From contig JAEWYA010000098.1 in the NCBI GenBank assembly GCA_023395775.1, forward strand, positions 1-8,477: 8,477 nucleotides of DNA. The letters are read 5' to 3'. Positions within the stretch are counted from its first letter, which is position 1. Every line of letters starts with the position of its first letter. This stretch comes from Bacillota bacterium. GTDB lineage: Bacteria; Bacillota; Clostridia; Oscillospirales; Oscillospiraceae. The notes beneath the pieces are model-generated. The model saw nothing but the letters and a program-made list of their open reading frames with translations, had not been told where the DNA came from and made no database searches. A program made the position numbers and the translations under genes. Of the stretch, positions 1-5,730 are shown piece after piece.

Positions 1-20
1 GCCCCGGCTTGAGCCGGGGC
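1..20 (-). terminator. Probable terminator hairpin downstream of cstA
   Basis: The first 20 bases form a perfect 8-bp GC-only stem (GCCCCGGC/GCCGGGGC) around a TTGA loop, 42 bases beyond the cstA stop codon. The position fits an intrinsic terminator for the minus-strand cstA operon. The U-tract that would follow on that strand lies outside the window, so this cannot be confirmed. The hairpin is symmetrical and could equally serve a gene coming from the left. Confidence 0.6.
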
Positions 21-61
21 GGACTTGCTGACAGCGGTAATTGGGTAACGATTGGGGGCTA

Positions 62-1816
62 TTACTTCTTGGCCTCAGCGGGCTTCTTGCCGGACAGAGT
101 CCTGAAGCCCTCGATCACAAGCACGAAAGCCAGAATGAACAGCACTGCGGAGAAGACAACCTGCAGGACATCGGCGCCTACGGTCTGAGAACCGGCCATC
201 AGAGAACCCAGCTTGGTCTTGAAGGTGATAGCCAGAGAGGTCAGGGTAGCAAGCAGCATAAAGATCATGGGAATATAGAACATCTTGTTGTTCTTGCCCA
301 CATTGCCCAGCCATGCGGCACAGGCCAGCAGCGCCAAAGCAGCCAGCAGCTGGTTGGCAGCGCCGAACAGCGGCCAAATCTTGGTATAGCCGCCGGTCAT
401 CAGGATACCGCCGAGAATAACGGTGATGAGGGTGGAAACAAACGGATTGGAAATGATCTTCTTGAAGCCGGTGAGGTTTTTGACGTCCTCACCCTCGTCC
501 ACGAAGAATTCCTGCAGCATATAGCGGGCCAGACGAGTGGCAGTATCCAGAGAGGTCAGGCAGAACGCGGATACAGACAAAATCAGCACCGAATACATCA
601 CGTCGTAAGGCAGACCGATCTTGGTCAGCATATAGGCGACGCCGGTGGCAAACACAGCGGTGGGGGAGGCAGCGGCAGAGCCGTCGGCAGTCATCAGCAT
701 ACCGCTGTCGGCCAGAGTCAAAGAGCTGCCAACGGAAGCCAGCGCGTCGCTGTTGGCGAACAGGATACCGATGCAGATCAGGGAGATAACGGCCAGGCCG
801 CACTCGATCAGCATGCCGCCGTAGCCGATAGCCATGGCGTCTTTCTCGTTATCCAGCTGCTTTGCAGTCGTACCGGAACCCACCAGAGAGTGGAAGCCGG
901 AGATAGCGCCGCAGGCGACCGTGATAAACAGGACGGGGAACAGCTGGCTTTTTCCGCCGATGCCGCCAAAGCCGGCGGTGGCGGGCAGCGCCATAGCCGG
1001 ATGGGCAACGACGATGCCGATGAACGCCAGAACAATCATGCCGTACAGCAGGAAGGAGTTCAGGTAGTCACGGGGCTGCAGCAGGATCCACACCGGCGTA
1101 ACGGAGGCAACCAGAATGTATGCCAGAACAAAGAAATCCCAGAAGGTCTTGCTCATGTAAACGGGGAAGTTGTAGCCCAGAACGATGCACAGGACCAGAG
1201 CGGCAACACCGATCACTGTGGATACGCCCAGAGGCGCGTTGCGGCGATAGACAAAGAAGCCGAACAGGATGGCCAGCACGATGAACAGCATGGAGATGCA
1301 GGCAGTACGGCCATTGGCGACGTTCATGGTATCGGAGCCGACCGGGCCGCTGGCAAAGGTGCCGACCACGATGGACCCAAAGGCGGCAACCACCAGCAGC
1401 AGGGTCAAATAAGCGAACACCAGAAACAGCTTCTTGCCCCTGCGGCCGATGTTGACCTCGATCACATGGCCGATGGACTTGCCCTCGTGGCGGATGGAGG
1501 AGAACAGGGCGGCGAAGTCATGAGTGGCGCCGAAGAAAACGCCGCCGACCAAAATCCACAGCAGGACGGGGACCCAGCCGAAAACAGCCGCCTGAATAGG
1601 ACCGTTGATAGGGCCGGCGCCGGCGATGGACGCGAAGTGGTGACCCAGCAGGACGGGCGCCTTCGCGGGGCAGTAGTCAAGGCCGTCGGCCATGGTGTGG
1701 GCCGGGGTCTCGCGAGAGGGATCAACCCCCCATTCCTTTGCCAGCCACTTGCCGTAGAACAAGTAACCGCAAATAAGAACAACGAAGCTGATCAGCAGGA
1801 TAACCAATGAGTTCAT
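62..1816 (-). CDS. cstA: CstA-family carbon starvation / pyruvate-type membrane transporter
   Basis: This 584-residue protein is hydrophobic almost throughout, with well over a dozen predicted membrane segments, and should lie in the cytoplasmic membrane. CstA hallmarks are visible: GHHFASIAGAGPINGP at about 58-73 followed by FGWVPVLLWILVGGVFFGATHDF, SGFHSLVGSGTTAKQLDNEKDA at about 306-327, SLDTATRLARY at about 422-432, and GAANQLLAALALL at about 485-497. Characterised relatives in E. coli (CstA, BtsT) import pyruvate, and CstA was first linked to peptide use under carbon starvation. They are about 700 residues long; this shorter form is common in Firmicutes. The substrate here is inferred. 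The ATG at 1816 is preceded by an AAGGGAG ribosome binding site lying in the 16-base gap after the upstream gene, so the two are co-transcribed. The gene uses almost no TTA, CTA or TCA codons, which leaves a long antisense frame open. The family assignment is secure. Confidence 0.96.
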   Translation of the reverse strand: MNSLVILLISFVVLICGYLFYGKWLAKEWGVDPSRETPAHTMADGLDYCPAKAPVLLGHHFASIAGAGPINGPIQAAVFGWVPVLLWILVGGVFFGATHDFAALFSSIRHEGKSIGHVIEVNIGRRGKKLFLVFAYLTLLLVVAAFGSIVVGTFASGPVGSDTMNVANGRTACISMLFIVLAILFGFFVYRRNAPLGVSTVIGVAALVLCIVLGYNFPVYMSKTFWDFFVLAYILVASVTPVWILLQPRDYLNSFLLYGMIVLAFIGIVVAHPAMALPATAGFGGIGGKSQLFPVLFITVACGAISGFHSLVGSGTTAKQLDNEKDAMAIGYGGMLIECGLAVISLICIGILFANSDALASVGSSLTLADSGMLMTADGSAAASPTAVFATGVAYMLTKIGLPYDVMYSVLILSVSAFCLTSLDTATRLARYMLQEFFVDEGEDVKNLTGFKKIISNPFVSTLITVILGGILMTGGYTKIWPLFGAANQLLAALALLACAAWLGNVGKNNKMFYIPMIFMLLATLTSLAITFKTKLGSLMAGSQTVGADVLQVVFSAVLFILAFVLVIEGFRTLSGKKPAEAKK

Positions 1817-1832
1817 ACAGTACTCTCCCTTC

Positions 1833-2354
1833 TTATTTTGCCTTGGTTTGGAAATTTTGCTCGAGGTTCTTGCGTACTTCCCTGCCGGCTGGATTGCTGA
1901 GGAAGGTCATGCTCGAAGCATCCATTGCCGCTATGCGATACTCCATCCAGCCATGGAGTGTCAGCCAAAAGTTTTTGCGGTACCGATACCGCTTGAGGGC
2001 CTTTTTTGCATCCTCATCAATGCTGTCCGCCAAAATTACCAGCGTCACATAGGAGAACATGTGCTCCCCGTGAGGAGTTACCTTTTTGCCGCCCGCCTCC
2101 CTGGAGAGGTCAATCTCCTTTTGCAGTGCGGCAAGATCCAGGTGCTCCGTCAGGTAAAAGTAAACGTATTCGTGCTGCTCCGATGCGTAGATGGTATGGG
2201 CGCGGGTGGCCACGTAGTTCTCCTCGCGGAAATGATAACTCGCCGCCGCAGGAAAGGAGCCGCCTTCCACCTTCACGTCTCGCTCCACATCAAAATAGTG
2301 CGCATAAGCTTTCAGCAGCTTTTCCAGCTTCTCGTGCAATTGATTGTTTTCCAT
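1833..2354 (-). CDS. Conserved-looking soluble protein of unknown function, first gene of the cstA operon
   Basis: This 173-residue protein has no signal peptide or membrane segment and should be cytoplasmic. I do not recognise a characterised function. The N-terminus is amphipathic and helical (LHEKLEKLLKAYAHYFDVER at about 6-25). The middle is rich in aromatics and charge (YVATRAHTIYASEQHEYVYFYLTEH, about 47-71). The second half holds HMFSYVTLVILADSID (98-113) and a very basic aromatic stretch KKALKRYRYRKNFW (117-130), then HGWMEYRIAAMD. The pattern resembles a small clostridial domain-of-unknown-function family I recall only loosely. It ends 16 bases before cstA and shares its promoter, so a role with the transporter is plausible. 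It is not the short DUF466 protein that accompanies cstA and btsT in E. coli. The ATG at 2354 has only a weak AAGG-type ribosome binding site (AAGGCAGATGAT before the ATG). The reading frame is well supported by codon use and context. Confidence 0.85.
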   Translation of the reverse strand: MENNQLHEKLEKLLKAYAHYFDVERDVKVEGGSFPAAASYHFREENYVATRAHTIYASEQHEYVYFYLTEHLDLAALQKEIDLSREAGGKKVTPHGEHMFSYVTLVILADSIDEDAKKALKRYRYRKNFWLTLHGWMEYRIAAMDASSMTFLSNPAGREVRKNLEQNFQTKAK

Positions 2355-2368
2355 ATCATCTGCCTTAT

Positions 2369-2417
2369 CTTGTCAGTTTCTTGTCGGCTTCTTAATCTGC
2401 CTTGTCGTCCTCTTGTC
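2369..2417 (-). repeat. GACAAG repeats with about 11-bp phasing in the cstA-operon leader
   Basis: On the plus strand CTTGTC occurs exactly at 2369, 2380, 2401 and 2412, and a degenerate CTTAAT sits at 2391. Steps are therefore 11, 11, 10 and 11 bases, close to one helical turn. Read in the transcript the unit is GACAAG. A second repeat, AAGGCAGAT, overlaps this array and occurs twice (2358-2366 and 2395-2403), the first copy being the only ribosome-binding-like sequence of the 173-residue gene. The array lies between the inferred transcription start and the start codon. It could be a protein-binding array on DNA or an RNA-binding leader element. Confidence 0.55.
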
Positions 2418-2475
2418 AAACTTTTTAAATTCTTCACTTTATCTTAACGGTCCGAGCATACCGATTTCAGTGTTT

Positions 2476-2504
2476 ATTATACTCGCCCGCGCTGCATTTG
2501 TTAA
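2476..2504 (-). promoter_or_regulatory. SigA-type promoter of the cstA operon
   Basis: Read on the minus strand the sequence is TTAACA (2504-2499), a 17-base spacer and a perfect TATAAT (2481-2476). This matches the -35 box at five of six positions and the -10 box at all six. Transcription would start near 2469 and give a leader of about 115 bases ahead of the 173-residue gene. Confidence 0.8.
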
Positions 2505-2526
2505 GGGGTCTTTCTTAAATTTGTGT

Positions 2527-2662
2527 ACAATTTGTGAATAAGGACTATAAAATTGTAGGAATCAGCAATGAGCACCTGAAAGCATCAGATTGTCTGACCA
2601 CTTTTTAAACAATATTCTTTAAATATTTTTGTGCCATTCGCCAAACAATTTGTCAATAATGA
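2527..2662. repeat. 18-bp near-identical repeat pair upstream of the cstA promoter
   Basis: ACAATTTGTGAATAAGGA at 2527-2544 and ACAATTTGTCAATAATGA at 2645-2662 match at 16 of 18 positions in the same orientation. The first copy overlaps a shorter direct repeat, AATTTGTG at 2518 and again at 2529 (11-base step). The proximal copy ends about 23 bases upstream of the -35 box, a usual place for an activator; the distal copy is 118 bases further out. Binding-site identity is inferred from position and repetition only. Confidence 0.45.
2590..2600. promoter_or_regulatory. Candidate FadR-type GntR operator upstream of the cstA operon
   Basis: TTGTCTGACCA fits the FadR-subfamily operator pattern TNGTNNNACNA on both strands and differs by one base from the symmetrical TGGT-N3-ACCA core known for FadR/PdhR-type regulators. 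It sits inside a 13-bp dyad TCAGA-TTG-TCTGA (2585-2597). It lies about 120 bases upstream of the cstA-operon start and about 200 bases downstream of the gntR stop. An 11-base degenerate match can occur by chance, so confidence is modest. Confidence 0.4.
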
Positions 2663-2754
2663 TGTAATAATACGATTGCGCAATGCCAAATTTTGAGCAG
2701 ACAGCAGTGTGGTTGTCTGTCCTCATCATGAGATGCCGTCAATCCTTTTCCTAT

Positions 2755-2788
2755 AAAAAAGCGGCGCGTCCGGAAACGGGCGCGCCGC
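2755..2788 (-). terminator. Intrinsic terminator of the gntR gene
   Basis: Arms at 2761-2772 and 2777-2788 form a 12-bp GC-rich stem (one C-A mismatch on the minus strand, a G-U pair on the plus) with a four-base loop. On the minus strand it is followed directly by six U residues (AAAAAA at 2755-2760). It lies 16 bases after the gntR stop codon and separates gntR from the cstA operon. Confidence 0.9.
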
Positions 2789-2803
2789 AGTCTGTCGATA
2801 GCA

Positions 2804-3487
2804 CTATACCTTCAGCGTGTGAATCAGGTGCTTCATATGGATGCTCATGGCGTAGCGCGCGCCCGCGTCATCCCGGCGCAGCAGAAAATCCAGAATCATC
2901 CGGTTGTCGGCCAAGGCAATTTCCTGCATATGTCGGCGGTTCTCCGAAATTTGCAGGATCTCGCTGACGGCGTCGTTGATGATCGGATACAGGCGGCGCA
3001 TGTATTCGTTGTGGGATGCCCGAATAATGCTGAGGTGAAAATCCTGATCCGCAGCGGGCCAGTCGCCCCCGGTAGCGGCAGCCTGCTCCATCCGCTCCGC
3101 TTTTCGGCGAATCTGCTCCAATTCCTCGTCGCTGGCCCGTGCGCAGGCAAGAGCCACCGTTGCCGGCTCAAAAATGAGCCGCATTTCGAACAGGTCCTGC
3201 GCCCTGGCGCGCGACTTCAGATCGGTCAGGGTCGTCATATCCACCGGAAAACGGGGCAGCTCCCGGGCAACAAACGTACCCTTGCCCCGCTGGATCTCCA
3301 ACACACCCTGCGCCACCAGAAAAGAAATTGCCTCCCGCAGCGTGGTACGGCTGACGCCCAGCAGCTCGCTCAGCTCATTTTCGTTGGGCAGCTTACTGCC
3401 GCTGTCATAGCGGTGCTCCTCCATGATCATATCCAGCAGCTGCTCCGCCGCCTGCTGTGACAGCTTGGCCTTTTTTGGCTCCTCCAT
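2804..3487 (-). CDS. GntR-family transcriptional regulator, FadR/FCD subfamily
   Basis: This 227-residue protein has an N-terminal winged helix (about 8-75) with the GntR signature: SGSKLPNENELSELLGVSRTTLREAISFL and the wing QRGKGTFV. The C-terminal all-helical FCD ligand domain spans about 95-221. FCD domains usually hold a metal through an Asp and three His. Here D147 and H151 (ADQDFH) and H217 (MSIHMKHL) are present, but the middle ligand, normally in an EHxxI motif, appears to be Asn (DNRMIL, N195). FCD regulators sense small carboxylates such as pyruvate, lactate or acyl-CoA; the ligand here is unknown. It is transcribed away from the oxidoreductase operon and has its own terminator. A GGGGGAGG ribosome binding site six bases before the ATG fixes the start. 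Control of the divergent vor operon, and perhaps of cstA, is inferred from position and operator-like sequences. Confidence 0.95.
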   Translation of the reverse strand: MEEPKKAKLSQQAAEQLLDMIMEEHRYDSGSKLPNENELSELLGVSRTTLREAISFLVAQGVLEIQRGKGTFVARELPRFPVDMTTLTDLKSRARAQDLFEMRLIFEPATVALACARASDEELEQIRRKAERMEQAAATGGDWPAADQDFHLSIIRASHNEYMRRLYPIINDAVSEILQISENRRHMQEIALADNRMILDFLLRRDDAGARYAMSIHMKHLIHTLKV

Positions 3488-3547
3488 TTTGTTCCTCCCC
3501 CGCGCCCCGTCCGACGCGTTTCACATTTTATATTGTTTCCATCCTCT

Positions 3548-3553
3548 ATTATA
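3548..3553 (-). promoter_or_regulatory. Possible -10 box of the gntR promoter
   Basis: A perfect TATAAT reads on the minus strand about 60 bases before the gntR start codon. No convincing -35 hexamer is seen 16-18 bases upstream, so the promoter may be weak or activator-assisted. The upstream flank runs into the operator-bearing vor promoter region. Confidence 0.4.
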
Positions 3554-3602
3554 CATCTCATTCTATCAAAAGCGGATCTGGCAAAAAGCACAAGAACTTC
3601 TC

Positions 3603-3631
3603 TTGACATATGATGTCGAATAGGTTATACT
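3603..3631 (+). promoter_or_regulatory. SigA-type promoter of the ATPase-vor operon
   Basis: TTGACA at 3603-3608, a 17-base spacer and TATACT at 3626-3631 make a near-consensus promoter. Transcription would start near 3638, about 60 bases before the first start codon. Such a strong core promoter implies control by a repressor, and a dyad overlaps it. Confidence 0.85.
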
Positions 3632-3640
3632 GACATCATA
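3605..3640. promoter_or_regulatory. Inverted-repeat operator over the vor promoter
   Basis: TATGATGTC (3609-3617) and GACATCATA (3632-3640) are perfect 9-bp inverted repeats 14 bases apart. The left arm lies between the -35 and -10 boxes and the right arm covers the predicted start point. The left arm is also half of a smaller dyad, GACAT-ATG-ATGTC (3605-3617), so three GACAT half-sites occur. A bound protein here would block RNA polymerase. The adjacent divergent GntR protein is the obvious candidate, although the sequence does not fit the usual TNGTNNNACNA pattern. Confidence 0.7.
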
Positions 3641-3697
3641 CAACGCATAATAAAATAATACAACTCTTTTTTGAGATTTTGAAAGCGAGGGGCCGCT

Positions 3698-4387
3698 TTG
3701 ATTTTAACTGCCGATCAGATCTGTTCCAACCGCGTCATCCTTGTGTGCGGACACTATGGCACCGGAAAGACCGAGTTTGCTGTAAACTATGCGCTGGCGC
3801 TGGCTCACGCAGGCCATGCCACCATGCTGGCGGACGTGGATATTGTGAATCCATATTTCCGTTCGCGGGAACGGCGGAAGCTGTTGGAAGATGCCGGCAT
3901 CCGGGTAATTTCGTCCTCCCAGGCGTGCAGCGACGCGGATGTGCCCGCCCTGCCGGCGGAGCTTTTGACCATTTTGGAAAACCGCGATATTCGGGGAATT
4001 ATGGACGTGGGCGGAGACCCGGTGGGCGCCCGTGTGCTGGCCCGGTTTCAGCCCAAGATCATCCAGGAGGACTACAATCTCCTGTTCGTTCTCAATGCAA
4101 ATCGCCCTGAGGTGCGGACGGTGGAATCCGCTCTGCTGTATCTGCGAAGCATCGAGGCCGTGACCGGTCTCACCTGCGGCGGCATCGTGAACAACACCCA
4201 TCTGTGCGGCGAAACCACGCCCCGAGAAATTCTGAAGGGCGCGGAGCTGGCCGAGGCGGTCTCAAAGGAGGCCGGCATTCCTGTTGTGTGCCATTTGGCG
4301 GAGCGGCGCTTTACCAGCGAGGAAAGTCTCGCGGGCCTAAAGCTGTTTCCCATTGACATTTATATGAAGAAACCATGGGAACTGTAA
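3698..4387 (+). CDS. ParA/MinD-like P-loop ATPase leading the vor operon
   Basis: This 229-residue soluble protein has a Walker A motif CGHYGTGKTE (17-26), a switch-like ADVDIVNPYFRSRE (45-58), a Walker B-like IMDVGGDP (101-108), and later NANRPEVR (133-140) and GGIVNNTHL (161-169). This order matches the SIMIBI class (ParA, MinD, Mrp, CobB/CobQ-like). The usual ParA KGGxGK signature lysine is missing from the P-loop. There is no DNA-binding extension and no MinD-type membrane helix at the C-terminus. The start is TTG at 3698, chosen because a GAGGGG ribosome binding site lies just upstream and no better in-frame ATG precedes the P-loop. It is 30 bases ahead of the ferredoxin subunit and shares its promoter. 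The function is not known. A role in loading or maturing the Fe-S enzyme, as Mrp/Nbp35 ATPases do, is a guess from context. Confidence 0.9.
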   Translation: MILTADQICSNRVILVCGHYGTGKTEFAVNYALALAHAGHATMLADVDIVNPYFRSRERRKLLEDAGIRVISSSQACSDADVPALPAELLTILENRDIRGIMDVGGDPVGARVLARFQPKIIQEDYNLLFVLNANRPEVRTVESALLYLRSIEAVTGLTCGGIVNNTHLCGETTPREILKGAELAEAVSKEAGIPVVCHLAERRFTSEESLAGLKLFPIDIYMKKPWEL

Positions 4388-4417
4388 GCAAAGTTTCTGA
4401 TCAATGAAGGGAGGCAA

Positions 4418-4639
4418 ATGAGTATCATGACAGCAAAGGTAACATTTGACCGGGATCGGTGCAAGGGCTGCGAACTGTGCGTTTCCGTCTGTCCAAAGCA
4501 CATCGTCGCCATCGACACGGAGTCCATCAACCGCAAGGGCTACCATCCCGCCGGTGTGACGGACATCGCATTGTGCATCGCCTGCGCCAGCTGCGCAAAA
4601 ATCTGCCCGGATTCCATCATTACAGTTGAAAAGTTCTGA
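4418..4639 (+). CDS. 2-oxoacid:ferredoxin oxidoreductase delta subunit (two [4Fe-4S] ferredoxin)
   Basis: This 73-residue ferredoxin has two complete CxxCxxCxxxCP motifs: C15, C18, C21, C25 and C53, C56, C59, C63. It should carry two [4Fe-4S] clusters and pass electrons from the TPP site of the oxidoreductase to free ferredoxin. The arrangement is that of PorD/VorD/KorD delta subunits, and the alpha subunit gene follows after 19 bases. The start is slightly uncertain. The first ATG (4418) is only three bases from the GGGAGG ribosome binding site, whereas the second in-frame ATG (4427) is twelve bases away; starting there would remove three residues and no ligand. Named vorC, vorD or porD in different schemes, so no symbol is given. 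Confidence 0.93.
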   Translation: MSIMTAKVTFDRDRCKGCELCVSVCPKHIVAIDTESINRKGYHPAGVTDIALCIACASCAKICPDSIITVEKF

Positions 4640-4658
4640 TAAAGGAGGTTGAGTTTTC

Positions 4659-5729
4659 GTGGAAAAGGAATTGTGGAAAGGCAATGAAGCCATTGCAGAG
4701 GCGGCGATCCGCGCCGGCTGCGACTGCTTCTTCGGTTATCCCATCACCCCGCAGAGCGAGGTTCCGGAATATCTTTCATTACATATGCCCCAGCACGGCA
4801 AGATCTTTGTCCAGGCCGAGTCTGAGGTGGCAGCCATCAACATGGTGTACGGCGCCGCGGGTTCCGGTATGCGGGCCATGACCTCCTCCTCTTCCCCCGG
4901 CGTTTCCCTGAAGCAGGAGGGCATCACCTATCTTGCGGGCGCTGAGCTGCCCGCCGTCATCGTCAACTGCATGCGCGGCGGTCCGGGCCTGGGCACCATT
5001 CAACCTGCTCAGGGCGACTATTTCCAGGCCACCCGCGGCGGCGGCAACGGCGACTACCGCACCGTTGTTCTGGCTCCCTCCAACATTCAGGAGGCCGTGG
5101 ACTTCGTACAGGAGGCGTTCGACATCGCCGACCAGTACCGCAATCCCGTGGTGGTGCTGGCGGATGGTTTGATCGGTCAGATGATGGAGCCCATCGAGTG
5201 GCACGATGTTCCCAAGCGTAAGCTAACCGCCAAGGATTGGGCCGCCACCGGCCGCAAGGGCCGCGACCACCACAACATCATCAACTCTTTGTACATCGAT
5301 CCCAACGAGTGCGATGATTTCAACTCCCATCTCGCAAAGAAATATCAGCTTATCAAGGAAAACGAAGTTCGCTGGGACACGAAGGAAACCGACGATGCCG
5401 AGCTTCTCATCACAGCCTACGGCACCCCCGCCCGGATCGTCCTGACGGCTCTGGAGCAGCTCCGCGCCGCGGGCATCAAGGCCGGCCTCTTCCGCCCCAT
5501 CTCCCTGTGGCCCTTCCCGGAAAAGCCGCTGCACGATCTGGCGGGCCAGAGCCACATCAAGGCGATTCTGGATGTGGAGATGAGCATCGACGGTCAGATG
5601 ATCGACGACGTGCGCCTGAGCGTGGAGGGTCAGAAACCCATCAGCTATCTGGGTCACGCCGGCGGCGTGATTCCCACCGTGGAGGAAATGGTAGAAGCGG
5701 GCAAAAAGGCCCTGAAGGAGGCAGAGTAA
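4659..5729 (+). CDS. vorB: 2-oxoisovalerate-type (VOR) ferredoxin oxidoreductase alpha subunit
   Basis: This 356-residue protein catalyses, with its partners, 2-oxoacid + CoA + oxidised ferredoxin to acyl-CoA + CO2 + reduced ferredoxin in the cytoplasm. It opens with the family signature GNEAIAEAAIRAGCDCFFGYPITP (8-31), where YPITP is the substrate-loop motif. It continues with QAESEVAAINMVYGAAGSG (52-70) and TSSSSPGVSLKQEG (75-88). The stretch from GGPGLGTIQPAQGDYFQATRG (107-127) is typical of VorB-annotated proteins and differs from the KorA (2-oxoglutarate) version. A C-terminal transketolase-like domain runs from about 247 (AELLITAYGT). Length matches the VorB family (about 350). It starts at GTG 4659 behind an AAAGGAGG site with a 10-base spacer. 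Branched-chain specificity is supported by sequence and by the nearby aminotransferase but is not proven; broad specificity including pyruvate or aromatic 2-oxoacids is possible. Confidence 0.94.
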   Translation: MEKELWKGNEAIAEAAIRAGCDCFFGYPITPQSEVPEYLSLHMPQHGKIFVQAESEVAAINMVYGAAGSGMRAMTSSSSPGVSLKQEGITYLAGAELPAVIVNCMRGGPGLGTIQPAQGDYFQATRGGGNGDYRTVVLAPSNIQEAVDFVQEAFDIADQYRNPVVVLADGLIGQMMEPIEWHDVPKRKLTAKDWAATGRKGRDHHNIINSLYIDPNECDDFNSHLAKKYQLIKENEVRWDTKETDDAELLITAYGTPARIVLTALEQLRAAGIKAGLFRPISLWPFPEKPLHDLAGQSHIKAILDVEMSIDGQMIDDVRLSVEGQKPISYLGHAGGVIPTVEEMVEAGKKALKEAE

Positions 5730-5730
5730 C

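Larger units (their letters stand above)
2355..2803. other. Regulatory intergenic region between the cstA operon and the gntR gene
   Basis: This 449-base AT-rich stretch has no credible gene. It contains the cstA-operon leader with GACAAG repeats (2369-2417), the operon promoter (2476-2504), an 18-bp sequence present twice (2527-2544 and 2645-2662), a FadR-type GntR operator match (2590-2600), a 10-bp palindrome ATTGCGCAAT (2675-2684) and the gntR terminator (2755-2788). Its base composition differs sharply from the GC-rich genes on either side, as expected for a control region. Confidence 0.75.

Noticed and set aside
41..1810. A 589-codon open frame on the plus strand, antisense to cstA
   Set aside because: It is in exact codon register with cstA, so its stops would require TTA, CTA or TCA codons in cstA, which this GC-biased gene avoids. 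Its translation is a Gln/His/Gly/Asp-rich low-complexity sequence with no recognisable domain, while the cstA strand is a clear family member.
2439..2459. Six-codon leader ORF (M-L-G-P-L-R) in the cstA leader
   Set aside because: No ribosome binding site precedes its ATG and there is no run of regulatory codons; an ORF this short is expected by chance.
2577..2590. Possible CcpA cre-like site TGAAAGCATCAGAT upstream of cstA
   Set aside because: Only the left half fits the cre consensus; the central CG and the right half do not.
2675..2684. Perfect palindrome ATTGCGCAAT
   Set aside because: A 10-bp palindrome is symmetric but single, not positioned at any promoter, and short enough to be chance; kept only as a note in the intergenic entry.
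2819..3460. Long plus-strand open frame antisense to gntR
   Set aside because: It has no ribosome binding site or domain and is explained as the complementary frame of a real GntR gene.
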